A DNA stretch of 64,000 nucleotides from Sphingomonas sp. Leaf343 (GTDB lineage Bacteria; Pseudomonadota; Alphaproteobacteria; Sphingomonadales; Sphingomonadaceae), in assembly GCF_001423765.1 (NCBI RefSeq), contig NZ_LMPG01000001.1, forward strand, positions 6,073 to 70,072. Direction: 5' to 3'. A program made the translations under genes and the position numbers. The notes under the pieces were generated by a model that was not told the origin of the DNA, did not search any database, and saw only the letters and a list, made by a program, of their open reading frames with translations. This document shows, piece by piece, positions 36,266 to 44,800 of the stretch (its first letter is position 1; each line of letters opens with the position of its first letter).

Positions 36266-38041
36266 ATGATCGACGACAGCATGGTTTCACGTCGCGTTCT
36301 GTTGGCGGGTGCCGCCGCGGCGAGCGGCGCGGTACTGGCACCCGGCACGGTCGCGGCGCAGGCACGCACCGCCAATCCCGCGGGGCTGCGCCTGCTGACG
36401 TCGGTCGACGACGTTCATACGCCGCCGCGCGGACCGGGGGTGATGAAGTTCAGCTTCGCAAATCCGGAACCCTCGGTCTCCTTCGGCGGCCTGATCTTCG
36501 GGTTCGAGGTCATCACGTTCGAGAATAATTACGGCATCGACCCGGCGACGGTGTCGGTCGAGCGCAGCGACGAGACCCTGCGCCTGACCGCGACGGGCCT
36601 GACCTGGGCCGGTGGGCAGCAACGCCGCGCGGGCAAGCTGGTCGCCGATCTGACCCGCGCCGCCGACGGCGCGGTCGAGTGGACGGTGTCCGCCACGATG
36701 GACATCCCCGTCAAGGCGCTGAAGACGATCGTGCGTGGCTTGCCGCGCGGACGGGTGTCGATGGCCGCGGACGACTGGCAGGATCTCGGCGATGCCGAGC
36801 GTGTGTTCGAATATCCCATGTTGATGGGCGGAATGGCCACGCCCTTCATGGCGATCGACAGCGGCAAGGGCCGCGTCTGGGGCTTGTCCGCGCTCCAGAA
36901 GGAGGTGCGGCCGGCACGTTTCGCCTTCCTGCCGGGCCCCGACGGATACAAGATCGAACTGCTGTACGAGCAGGCCGGTTGGGACCGGCGCGGCGACGTC
37001 ACCAGTTGCGGCTGGCGGATCGCCCCGGATGCCGACATCGCGGCCGCGGCACGGCGACATTTCACGTCGGTCGAGCGATCATGGTCGATCCCCGATTTCG
37101 CGGGCAGGCCGGATGCTCCCGAGTGGATGAAGCACATCGCCTGCGTCGTCGCGCTGCATGGCGAACATTGGACCGGCTACGTCTTCAACGACTTCGCGCG
37201 CCAGCTGGAGATCCTCCGGTGGATCGCGCGCCAGATCGACCCCGCGACCGTGATGGTGTTCCTGCCGGGGTGGGACGCGCGATATTACTGGGACTATCCC
37301 GCCTTCGTGTCCGGCGCGAAACCCGGTGGACAGGCCGGCCTCGATCGGCTGGTCGCGGAGGGGCGCAAGCTGGGCTTCCGCTTTGCGCTGATGTTCGGCT
37401 CGAACGTCGCCAATCCCGCTTCGCCGGCGTTCGCCGCGGTGGCCGACGCCCGGCTGGTCGCCGTCTACGACGCGCCCTTTCCCGCTAATTACGTCGATTG
37501 GGACGGCGATCGCAAGGGCGACGGGTCCATGGTGTTCATGAACCTCGCGGTGAAAAGCTGGCGGGACCATCTGGCCGGTCGCATCTCGGCGATGATCGAC
37601 CGGCTGAAGGTCGATGCCTATTTCCTCGATATTTGCGGATTGTGGGAGAATAATACGCAAGGCGACATGCTGATCGGTGCGCGCGATCTGGTGGATGGGC
37701 TCGCCCGTCGTCACCCCGGCGTCCCCGCGATCGCCGAGATGCAATATGATGCGCAGATGGGCTTCATCCCGATGAGCCAGGCGCCGCGTTATCCGCTCTA
37801 TCCGGAGGCCAATGACGGCAGGGTCGCATCGTTCAACCATCTGAGCTGGTCGGCGCCGGGTCGCGGATCGACGGGCGTCCACGAATATGGCTTCAACACC
37901 TATCGCCCGGTGACGATCGATCAGCGGCAGATCCCGACGATCACCTTCGTCGACGACACCTTCACGACGCAACGCGACGCGGTGGCGAAGGATATCGCCA
38001 CCGCGCGGGCCAGATTCGCCAAACGCGGCAATCGGACATGA
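36266..38041 (+). CDS. Tat-exported glycoside-hydrolase-like protein, family not recognised
   Basis: A 591-aa protein with a twin-arginine signal (VSRRVLLAGAAAASGAVLAPG). An N-terminal beta-sandwich (about 45-260) precedes what looks like a (beta/alpha)8 barrel: VMVFLPGWDARYYWDYPAF, LGFRFALMFGSN, VDAYFLDICGLWENN and IAEMQYDAQMGF. Conserved-looking acidic residues at barrel strand ends (D in YFLDICG, E in AIAEMQY) would suit a retaining or inverting hydrolase. The pattern recalls alpha-amylase/GH-A-like families, but I cannot assign a number. GGGAGATTTCG precedes ATG 36266. It overlaps the downstream regulator by ATGA and follows the two receptors. Confidence 0.7.
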   Translation: MIDDSMVSRRVLLAGAAAASGAVLAPGTVAAQARTANPAGLRLLTSVDDVHTPPRGPGVMKFSFANPEPSVSFGGLIFGFEVITFENNYGIDPATVSVERSDETLRLTATGLTWAGGQQRRAGKLVADLTRAADGAVEWTVSATMDIPVKALKTIVRGLPRGRVSMAADDWQDLGDAERVFEYPMLMGGMATPFMAIDSGKGRVWGLSALQKEVRPARFAFLPGPDGYKIELLYEQAGWDRRGDVTSCGWRIAPDADIAAAARRHFTSVERSWSIPDFAGRPDAPEWMKHIACVVALHGEHWTGYVFNDFARQLEILRWIARQIDPATVMVFLPGWDARYYWDYPAFVSGAKPGGQAGLDRLVAEGRKLGFRFALMFGSNVANPASPAFAAVADARLVAVYDAPFPANYVDWDGDRKGDGSMVFMNLAVKSWRDHLAGRISAMIDRLKVDAYFLDICGLWENNTQGDMLIGARDLVDGLARRHPGVPAIAEMQYDAQMGFIPMSQAPRYPLYPEANDGRVASFNHLSWSAPGRGSTGVHEYGFNTYRPVTIDQRQIPTITFVDDTFTTQRDAVAKDIATARARFAKRGNRT

Positions 38042-38802
38042 CACCATCGCGCTCCGCGTCCGTCGCTGACGGCCCGGCCGACGGTCTGGCTACGATACCG
38101 GAGACGCGGGGAACGGGTCGACGGCTGCGCGGGGCGGTAGCCTATCGGCTGGGCAGCGCCATCGTGTCGGGCGAGCATGCTCCGGGCGAGGTGCTGATGA
38201 GCGAGGCGGACGGGTCGGAGGCCCTGAAGGTATCGCGCGGCGCCTACCGGGAGGCGATCCGGACGCTGGTCGCAAAGGGATTGGTCGAAAGCCGTCCGCG
38301 GTCCGGCACGATCGTGCAGCCGCGCCACCGCTGGAACCTGCTCGATCCGGATGTCCTGACCTGGACCTTTTCGGGGCAGCCCGACATGGCGATCGTGCGC
38401 AGCCTGTTCGAATTGCGCATCATGGTGGAGCCATGGGCGGCATCGATGGCGGCGCAGCGCCGCACCCGCGAAGATATCAAGGCGCTGCGGACGGCGCTGG
38501 CGGCGATGGCCCGGCACGGGATGGATCATCTCGCCGGGCAGGCGGCGGACTGCGCGTTCCACGATGCGATCCTGCGCGCGACCGGCAATGATTATCTGGT
38601 GGTGCTGACCACGAGCATCGGCACCGCCGTGACCATGACGACGCAGTTCAAGCGGCGGTCGTCCACCCTGCCGCGCGATCCGATCCCCGAGCATCGTCGC
38701 GTGCTTGACGCCATTGTTGCGGGCGACGGGGCTGCGGCATCGGCGGCGATGCGAATGCTGGTCGACAGGGCGTTGGAAGACACCAGGCAGGCGATGGGAT
38801 GA
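38038..38802 (+). CDS. FadR-type (GntR/FCD) transcriptional regulator
   Basis: A 254-aa regulator. The winged helix is at about 28-95 (LRGAVAYRLGSAIVSGEHAPGEVL, VSRGAYREAIRTLVAKGLVESRPRSGTIV), and the FCD domain (ELRIMVEPWAASMAAQR, DCAFHDAILRATGN, PEHRRVLDAI) holds the ligand/metal histidines. In contrast to most FadR proteins, the HTH segment reads EADGSEALKVSRGAYRE, with a short loop before the recognition helix. It is translated by overlap with the glycosidase-like gene, so it is co-regulated with the enzymes it probably controls. A galactonate- or arabinonate-type ligand is possible; nothing in the sequence decides it. Confidence 0.88.
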   Translation: MTPSRSASVADGPADGLATIPETRGTGRRLRGAVAYRLGSAIVSGEHAPGEVLMSEADGSEALKVSRGAYREAIRTLVAKGLVESRPRSGTIVQPRHRWNLLDPDVLTWTFSGQPDMAIVRSLFELRIMVEPWAASMAAQRRTREDIKALRTALAAMARHGMDHLAGQAADCAFHDAILRATGNDYLVVLTTSIGTAVTMTTQFKRRSSTLPRDPIPEHRRVLDAIVAGDGAAASAAMRMLVDRALEDTRQAMG

Positions 38803-38890
38803 CTGTGATCCGGAACGGCGACATCCCGACGGATCGCGAACACGGGTGCAGACGGGCGGCGCCGGACGGCCGCCGGCAGGAGACGATGCG

Positions 38891-41725
38891 ATGAGTGATT
38901 ATCACGATGATGACGCCTGTGGCCACGACCATGGCGACACGGCCGGTCGGACCGGAACCAGCCGTCGCGGGCTGTTGCTCGGCGGGGCGGGGGTCGGGGC
39001 GCTGGCGCTGTTCCCTGCGCGCGTCATCGCCGGAACCGACGCGGTCGATCTCGCGCCGGTCGCCGTGCCGACCGCGTCCACCGTGGGCGAGGACCCGCGC
39101 CTGCTGACACTGTTCGACACCAAGCTCCCGTCCGCCTCCACCGACACGCTGAAGGGCGCGTGGAGCAGTTGGCCCCATCGCGACATGCAATGGATCGATC
39201 TGCGCTGGTCGGACCCCGTCACCACGTCGCGGATCGAGGTGTACTGGGCGGTCGACGGCAGCGAGGTGATCTTGCCGCGCAGCGCCAGATTGCTGCGTTG
39301 GGACGGTGGCAAGTACGTCCCGGTCACGCTGCGCACGTCGCCGACGCTGGGCAAGGACATGTTCGACGGGTTCGACTTCGCACCCCTCAGCACCGATCGT
39401 CTCCGCCTTGAGGTCGAGCCCGCGGCAGGCAAGTCCGCCGGCGTGCTGCGCTGGCGCGTGCTGAGCGCCGGCGCGCTGCCGTCGCTGGCTCCTGCGATCG
39501 CCGCGGGGATCGACCGCAGCGTGGTCGTCGGTGGCAAGACCTATCTCTCCGCCGATGCCCGCTGGGTGCGCCGTGCGCCGGGCGACGACCTGCGCTGGAC
39601 CAAGGTGAGCGGCCCGGGCAACGTCAGCTTCGCCGATCCGGCGGCATCGGACACGCTGGCCGGGTTCTCGGCGCCGGGCGACTATGTGTTGCGGCTGACC
39701 GGCAATGCGGGTGCCAGGAACGGTGCCTCGACGCTGCACGTTCGCGCCGTCGCGCCGCCGCCCGCCCAGCGCCTCGACGTCGTCTATACCACGCCCTGGT
39801 CGGTCGATAATCCGATGTGGAACGCGCGGGTGAAGTCGCTGATCGTCAACTGGATTCCCCATTGCGTCGCCTATTGCGAGCGCACCGATCTGCCGACGGG
39901 ACAGGGCGGCATCGACAATTTCGTCGAGGCGGCCAAGGCGCTGCGCGGCGAACCGCACGGTACGCACAAGGGCTATGTCTTCTCCAACGCCTGGATCCAC
40001 CAGACCGTGGAATCGATGTGCCTGGCGCTGATGGTGGATGCGGCCGGCGACAGGGAGATCGCGCAGGCGCAGGACACGATGCGTGCGACGCTGGAGCGGT
40101 GGATCCCGATCATCCTCGCCGCGCAGGAGAGCGACGGCTATCTCCAGACCGCGTTCACGCTCGCCGATCGCAGGGAATGGCCACGCCGCTGGTCGCCCGG
40201 GCAGCGTGCGAACCACGAAGGCTATGTTGCCGGCTATTTCCTCGAATCGGCGATCAATCACCACACGCTGACCGGCGGCAAGGACCTGCGGCTGTATGAC
40301 GCCGCCAAGAAGCTGGCCGATTGCTGGGTGGCGCATATCGGACCGGGCAAGCAGGCATGGTTCGACGGGCATCAGGAGATGGAGCAGGCGCTGGTCCGCT
40401 TCGGCCGGTTCGTCAACGATGTCGAGGGCGGCCGGCGTGGCGACGCGTATGTCGGCCTTGCGCGCTTTCTGCTCGACTCGCGGGAGGGTGGGTCGGAGTA
40501 CGACCAGAGCCACGTGCCGCCGGTTCGTCAGTACGAAGCGGTCGGTCACGCGGTGCGGGCCGTCTATTTCTACTCCGGCATGGCGGACGTCGCCGCCGAA
40601 ACCGGCGACATCGATTACCAGAGTGCGGTGATGTCGCTCTGGGACAATATGGTGAACCGCAAATACTACGTCACCGGCGGCGTCGGCAGCGGCGATACCG
40701 CGGAAGGGTTCGGAGTCGACTATGCGCTGAAGAACGATGCGTATTGCGAGTCATGCTCCAGCTGCGGCCTCATCTTCTTCCAGTACAAGATGAGCCTCGC
40801 CTATCACGACGCCAGATATGCCGATCTTCTCGAAGAGACGATGTACAACGCGCTGCTCGGATCGGTCGACATCACGGGTAAGAGCTTCTGCTATACCAAT
40901 CCGCTCGACGGGACGGAGCGGGCGAAGTGGCATTCGTGCCCGTGCTGCGTCGGCAACATCCCTCGTACGCTGCTGATGGCCCCCACCTGGGCCTACGCCA
41001 AGGCCACCGACGCCCTGTTCGTGAACCTGTTCATCGGCAGTCGCGTCAACGTCGGCAAGGTGGCGGGCACCGAGGTCGAGATGGTGCAGCAGACGGACTA
41101 TCCGTGGAAGGAAGCCGTGGCGATCACTGTCAACCCGGCGGCCCCGAGCCGTTTCGCCGTGCACGTCCGCGTGCCGGATCGCGCGACCAGCACCCTGTAT
41201 ACGGCAAGCCCCGCGGTCTCCGGCGTGAAGCGCCTGTCGGTCAATGGCCGGTCCGTGCCGGTCGTGATCGAGAACGGCTATGCGGTGATCCACCGCGAGT
41301 GGAAGGCGGGCGACCGGATCAGCTTCGACGTGCCGCTCGCCGTTCAGCGTATCCGTCCGAGCGACAAGATCGCCGAGACCCGCGGGCATGAGGCGTTCCG
41401 CTACGGCCCCCTCGTCTACGCGTTCGAGAGCGTGGATCAGGCGAGTATCGACGGTCATGTCGCCGCGCTGCCGGTCGCGACGTGGCAACCCGATCTGTTG
41501 GGAGGCATCGTCACGCTGGAGGGGCGCTGGAAGGACGGCGCGAAGCTGCGCGCAATTCCCTATTATCAGCGCGCCAATCGTGACGGCGGTCCGCTGCGCG
41601 ACTTTCCGATCGCCGACGGCTCCGTCAGCTACGCCCCCGGCGGATCGTTGCTGGCCGCCACCGCCGTCGTCGCGGAGGCTCCGGCGCAGACGGCGCGCGT
41701 CTGGGTGAGGGCTGCGCCGTCGTGA
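38891..41725 (+). CDS. GH127 beta-L-arabinofuranosidase-like enzyme with discoidin-like domain
   Basis: A 944-aa Tat-exported enzyme. The signal is GTSRRGLLLGGAGVGALALFP, preceded by an unusual His/Asp-rich n-region (YHDDDACGHDHGD). A discoidin-like (F5/8 type C) carbohydrate-binding domain spans about 75-165 (WIDLRWSDPVTTSRIEVYWA). The catalytic (alpha/alpha)6 barrel follows. The GH127 zinc-thiolate site is intact: Glu620, Cys622, Cys685 and Cys686 (WHSCPCC); by comparison with HypBA1, Cys685 would be the nucleophile. GH127 enzymes release beta-L-arabinofuranose, for example from extensin or arabinan side chains. ATG 38891 was chosen because the Tat signal follows it at the right distance. 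Confidence 0.9.
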   Translation: MSDYHDDDACGHDHGDTAGRTGTSRRGLLLGGAGVGALALFPARVIAGTDAVDLAPVAVPTASTVGEDPRLLTLFDTKLPSASTDTLKGAWSSWPHRDMQWIDLRWSDPVTTSRIEVYWAVDGSEVILPRSARLLRWDGGKYVPVTLRTSPTLGKDMFDGFDFAPLSTDRLRLEVEPAAGKSAGVLRWRVLSAGALPSLAPAIAAGIDRSVVVGGKTYLSADARWVRRAPGDDLRWTKVSGPGNVSFADPAASDTLAGFSAPGDYVLRLTGNAGARNGASTLHVRAVAPPPAQRLDVVYTTPWSVDNPMWNARVKSLIVNWIPHCVAYCERTDLPTGQGGIDNFVEAAKALRGEPHGTHKGYVFSNAWIHQTVESMCLALMVDAAGDREIAQAQDTMRATLERWIPIILAAQESDGYLQTAFTLADRREWPRRWSPGQRANHEGYVAGYFLESAINHHTLTGGKDLRLYDAAKKLADCWVAHIGPGKQAWFDGHQEMEQALVRFGRFVNDVEGGRRGDAYVGLARFLLDSREGGSEYDQSHVPPVRQYEAVGHAVRAVYFYSGMADVAAETGDIDYQSAVMSLWDNMVNRKYYVTGGVGSGDTAEGFGVDYALKNDAYCESCSSCGLIFFQYKMSLAYHDARYADLLEETMYNALLGSVDITGKSFCYTNPLDGTERAKWHSCPCCVGNIPRTLLMAPTWAYAKATDALFVNLFIGSRVNVGKVAGTEVEMVQQTDYPWKEAVAITVNPAAPSRFAVHVRVPDRATSTLYTASPAVSGVKRLSVNGRSVPVVIENGYAVIHREWKAGDRISFDVPLAVQRIRPSDKIAETRGHEAFRYGPLVYAFESVDQASIDGHVAALPVATWQPDLLGGIVTLEGRWKDGAKLRAIPYYQRANRDGGPLRDFPIADGSVSYAPGGSLLAATAVVAEAPAQTARVWVRAAPS

Positions 41726-41775
41726 CGGCCGGCCAGCCCATGGACACGTATCGGAACCGCACGTCGGGAAACATC

Positions 41776-42069
41776 ATGAAAAGCTACTTCTGCAAATACA
41801 TACCGCCCCGGCCGGACTTCTTCGCAACGATGACGCCGGTGGAAACGAACGTGATGAGCGATCGTGACGCCTGGCAGACGACGCTGCTGAACCACGGTCT
41901 GATCGCCGCGCACGGATCGGTGGACGATGCGGACGGACGTTACGACGTGGTGATCTACACGGTCGCCACTTACGACGACGTCCGCGACGTGACCGCTGAG
42001 GACCCGCTGATCCGCTCGGGGATCGGCAGCTACCAGATTTTCGATATGCCCGTATTAAGAACCCTCTGA
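41776..42069 (+). CDS. YCII-domain protein
   Basis: A 97-aa small cytosolic protein with the ferredoxin-like YCII fold: MKSYFCKYIPPRPDFFATM at the start, DAWQTTLLNHGLIAAHGSV in the middle, and TAEDPLIRSGIGSYQIFDMPV at the end, where DPL/DPF is the usual late motif. Members are thought to bind or dehalogenate small molecules, but most have no known role. An in-frame GTG at 41722 overlapping the previous stop would add 18 residues that do not fit the family. A terminator follows. Confidence 0.8.
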   Translation: MKSYFCKYIPPRPDFFATMTPVETNVMSDRDAWQTTLLNHGLIAAHGSVDDADGRYDVVIYTVATYDDVRDVTAEDPLIRSGIGSYQIFDMPVLRTL

Positions 42070-42081
42070 CGCCCGGCTACC

Positions 42082-42112
42082 AGCGCCGGCGCGACCGGCG
42101 CGCTTGGTTTTT
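42082..42112 (+). terminator. intrinsic terminator after YCII gene
   Basis: Stem GCGCCGG (42083-42089) and CCGGCGC (42095-42101) with a CGCGA loop is followed by a short spacer and TTTTT at 42108-42112. It starts 12 bases after the YCII stop and ends before the TetR gene. Confidence 0.65.
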
Positions 42113-42138
42113 GCCGCGCGAACCCGCATGTACGAACG

Positions 42139-42744
42139 ATGCGGTACGGCAGCGAGCATAAGGCGCAGACGCGGACGCGGGTTCTGGAGGAGGCCGCGGC
42201 GGTCATCCGCACCGATGGCGCCGATCGCATCGGCGTCGCGCAGGTCATGTCGCGTGCCGGCCTGACGCATGGCGGCTTCTACGCGCACTTCGCGTCGAAG
42301 GAAGATCTGATCGTGCAGGCGATCGCCTTCATGTTCGAGGATGGGGCGGCGGCCTTCTTCGATCGACCGGAGGACGGCGATCCGGCCGTGGCGCTGTCGC
42401 GCTATATCGACTGGTATCTGTCGATGGCGCACCGGGACAGGATCGACCGGGCGTGCCCGATCCCGATCCTCGCCGGGCAGGCGTCGCGGTTGCCGGCGGC
42501 GGCGCGCGACCGGTTCGCGGCGGCGATCGAGCGGCTGACAGGTGCCGTCGAGGCGCTGCTGGCGCGGATGGGGCATGCGACGCCGGCCGCGACGGCCGCG
42601 GCGAGCATCGCGACGATGGTCGGCGTCGTCGCGATGGCCCGCCTTCAGCGCGACGACGCCAGGGCGCTGATCCTGCTGGAGACCGTAAGGGCATCGGTCC
42701 GGACGGCGTGCGGCCTTCCCCATCGCGAACGACTGGCGACCTGA
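42139..42744 (+). CDS. TetR-family transcriptional regulator
   Basis: A 201-aa repressor. The TetR helix-turn-helix is clear at residues about 8-55 (TRTRVLEEAAAVIRTDGADRIGVAQVMSRAGLTHGGFYAHFASKEDLI). The ligand-binding part has ACPIPILAGQASRLP, a Cys-containing segment typical of the NemR/AcrR-like group with a C-terminal TetR_C domain. No efflux or redox target gene is adjacent, so its regulon is unknown. It is preceded by a terminator and so is transcribed on its own or with the next gene. Confidence 0.88.
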   Translation: MRYGSEHKAQTRTRVLEEAAAVIRTDGADRIGVAQVMSRAGLTHGGFYAHFASKEDLIVQAIAFMFEDGAAAFFDRPEDGDPAVALSRYIDWYLSMAHRDRIDRACPIPILAGQASRLPAAARDRFAAAIERLTGAVEALLARMGHATPAATAAASIATMVGVVAMARLQRDDARALILLETVRASVRTACGLPHRERLAT

Positions 42745-42785
42745 TTGCGCGTCGACGCGCGACATCGCGACCTCGAGGATCTTTC

Positions 42786-43406
42786 ATGGCTACATCGCAC
42801 TCCTCCGATCCCCCGGCACCGCCCGCTTCGCGGTTGCTCGGGACCGTGTTCGTCGGCGCGGGCTGTCTGGCTGCCATGCCCGCGGCGGCGCGCGATTATC
42901 CGACGCGCGACGTCGCGGGCTGGACGGTGGCCGCCAGCAAAGACGGCAAGGGCTGTTTCCTGACCAGGAAGTATGACCGGGCGGGCGCGACGACGCTGTT
43001 GCTGGGCATCGACACCGACGGAACCAATCATCTGACGGTGCTGAACGATAACTGGTCGATCAAGGCGAAGGACAGGCTGAAGCTGACGTTCCGCCTGTCC
43101 AGCGGAGCCTATCCGGGTCATTTCGCGGTCGGCCTGATCGCTGACGGCCAGCGCGGGTTCGTCACCAGCTTCGAGCCGCAATTCCCTACTTATTTCGCGA
43201 GGTCCGCGATGCTGGCGATCGCGCGCGGCGACACGCCGGTGGAACGGCTGGACCTGACCGGAAGCGGAGCAGCCGTCATCGAGCTGCGCCGGTGCGTCGA
43301 GTTCGTGCGCGTCAATCCCGGCCCGAAGGCGGTCGACACGGTCCGTCCGGCCGACATCCCGGAGGACCCGTTCGCCCCCGCGCCAAAGCGGACATCGCGC
43401 AAATAG
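42786..43406 (+). CDS. exported hypothetical protein
   Basis: A 206-aa protein. After an unusually polar n-region (ATSHSSDPPAPPASR) comes a hydrophobic stretch LLGTVFVGAGCLAAMPAAA that would serve as a signal peptide. The mature part is a beta-rich domain (VAGWTVAASKDGKGCFLTRKY, TLLLGIDTDGTNHLTVLNDNW), ending in a Lys/Pro-rich tail. It is reminiscent of small periplasmic proteins annotated as invasion-associated or 'hypothetical' in sphingomonads. I do not recognise a defined family. Confidence 0.65.
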   Translation: MATSHSSDPPAPPASRLLGTVFVGAGCLAAMPAAARDYPTRDVAGWTVAASKDGKGCFLTRKYDRAGATTLLLGIDTDGTNHLTVLNDNWSIKAKDRLKLTFRLSSGAYPGHFAVGLIADGQRGFVTSFEPQFPTYFARSAMLAIARGDTPVERLDLTGSGAAVIELRRCVEFVRVNPGPKAVDTVRPADIPEDPFAPAPKRTSRK

Positions 43407-43565
43407 CCTCGAACGGTCAGCAAATCGGCTGATCGTTCAACGGGTAACGGGTCGGGGATGCCTCGACCCACCCGAGAAGATGCACAGTCGAACAGAATCC
43501 CGATTGCTGGAACCCCGCCGCTCCGGCTTGGTTGTTGCGTTTGGTTAAGGACTGAAAGAATCGCC

Positions 43566-43874
43566 ATGTATTCGTTTGCGTTCAAGCTGGCTCCTGCTGC
43601 GGTCATTCTGGCGGGAGCCGTCGGTCTGGGTGGTTGCGCCTCCAAATCCTATGTCCGCGAGCAGATCGCGCCGGTCAGTCAGCGCGTCGACACGCTGGAG
43701 TCGCAATTGCGGCAGACCGACGGCACCGCCAAGGCGGCATTGGCGGAAGCGCAGGCGGCGTCCGGCCAGTTGCAGAGTGCGGGCCAGCGTCTCGACCAGA
43801 TCAACGGCCGCGTCGATGGCGTCGAGCAGCGGTTGCAGGCGCAGGAAGCCCGCCCGAAGCGCCCGCGCCACTGA
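43566..43874 (+). CDS. small coiled-coil lipoprotein
   Basis: A 102-aa envelope lipoprotein. The signal peptide ends in a lipobox, VGLGGCASKS, so Cys24 would be lipidated. The mature chain is a single heptad-rich coiled coil (APVSQRVDTLESQLRQTDG, AQAASGQLQSAGQRLDQING), with a basic tail ending RPKRPRH. It resembles Lpp-like or alanine-zipper lipoproteins that trimerise in the periplasm; the basic tail could touch peptidoglycan, and the next gene is an L,D-transpeptidase, the enzyme type that links such lipoproteins to the wall. That link is an inference from position. Confidence 0.75.
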   Translation: MYSFAFKLAPAAVILAGAVGLGGCASKSYVREQIAPVSQRVDTLESQLRQTDGTAKAALAEAQAASGQLQSAGQRLDQINGRVDGVEQRLQAQEARPKRPRH

Positions 43875-43908
43875 TCCCTGAAGACCATCGGGCCGAACGG
43901 CCCGTGAT

Positions 43909-43948
43909 GCCGCCGGTCGCCCCATAGCACGGGGCGATCGGCGGCTTT
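43909..43948 (+). terminator. strong hairpin, probable terminator after lipoprotein gene
   Basis: A near-perfect 15-bp stem (GCCGCCGGTCGCCCC at 43909-43923, GGGGCGATCGGCGGC at 43931-43945) is followed by only TTT. A weaker GGGCC/GGCCC hairpin lies just upstream at about 43890-43902. It lies between the lipoprotein and L,D-transpeptidase genes. Confidence 0.6.
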
Positions 43949-43964
43949 CGAGTGCCGTGAATCC

Positions 43965-44714
43965 ATGAACCTTGTCCTTCGCGGTTTTGCCGGTCTGGCG
44001 CTTGGCCTGCCGCTCGTCCTTCCGCTCCCGGCTGTCGCCCAGACCCGGTCGAAGCCGGTTGCCGCCCGGTCCGCCAAACCTGCCGTATCCGTCGCCCCGA
44101 CTTCCGCCGCGCCCATTCAGGCCCCGTCGCCAGACGAGCCGATATCGCCATCGGACAGCGCCTTGCGCGTCGTCGACTGGGTCGGCGTGTCGAAGGACAA
44201 TCACGCGCTGCCCTATGTGATCGTCGACAAGGTGAATGCGGCGATGTTCCTGTTCGACAGCACCGGCAAGCCGATCGCGGCGGTGCCGGTGCTGGTCGGC
44301 ATCGCACCCGGTGACGAGGCCACGCCCGGCGTCGGCAGCAAGACGCTCGCGGAGATCGGGCCGGCCGAAAAGACGACTCCCGCCGGTCGCTACCTGGCGA
44401 AATTCGGGCTGGCATTCCGCAAGGAGCGGATATTGTGGGTCGATTACGCCACCTCGGTCGCGATCCATCCGATCCCGGGCGATGTCGGCAAGGCGGAGGG
44501 ACGGCGCGAGCGGATGCTGTCGCCGACGCCGGACGACAACCGCATCACCTTCGGCTGCATCAACGTGCCCAGGGCGTTCTACTCGAAATCGCTGCGTCCG
44601 CTGTTCCAGAAGAAGGGCGGCTATGTCTACGTGCTGCCGGACACCAGACCGATAGAGGAGGTGTTCCCGCGCCTCCGCGTGCACGCGTTGCAGAACTCCG
44701 GCCTCTATCGATAA
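43965..44714 (+). CDS. L,D-transpeptidase (YkuD-like)
   Basis: A 249-aa exported protein with a signal peptide (LALGLPLVLPLPAVAQ) and a Pro/Ala-rich linker to about residue 70. The YkuD-like domain follows. His168 in VAIHPIPG and Cys198 in ITFGCINVP stand where the catalytic His and Cys belong. The motif is atypical: classical members read HGT...S.GCIR, while here the Arg after Cys-Ile is Asn. This variant recurs in sphingomonad homologues as I recall it. Likely role: peptidoglycan cross-linking or attaching envelope lipoproteins. Confidence 0.78.
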   Translation: MNLVLRGFAGLALGLPLVLPLPAVAQTRSKPVAARSAKPAVSVAPTSAAPIQAPSPDEPISPSDSALRVVDWVGVSKDNHALPYVIVDKVNAAMFLFDSTGKPIAAVPVLVGIAPGDEATPGVGSKTLAEIGPAEKTTPAGRYLAKFGLAFRKERILWVDYATSVAIHPIPGDVGKAEGRRERMLSPTPDDNRITFGCINVPRAFYSKSLRPLFQKKGGYVYVLPDTRPIEEVFPRLRVHALQNSGLYR

Positions 44715-44800
44715 CGATCGGGGCGACGGCAGGGGGAGGCGGGGCGATTGCCTCGCGCGGCAGGCTGGGCGAGAAGCGGCTGATCCCGAAGGAGTCTCCG

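Noticed and set aside
44435..44800. N-terminal extension of the DUF885 protein
   Set aside because: The frame is open but overlaps the L,D-transpeptidase gene; the signal peptide and AAGGAG site place the start at 44801.
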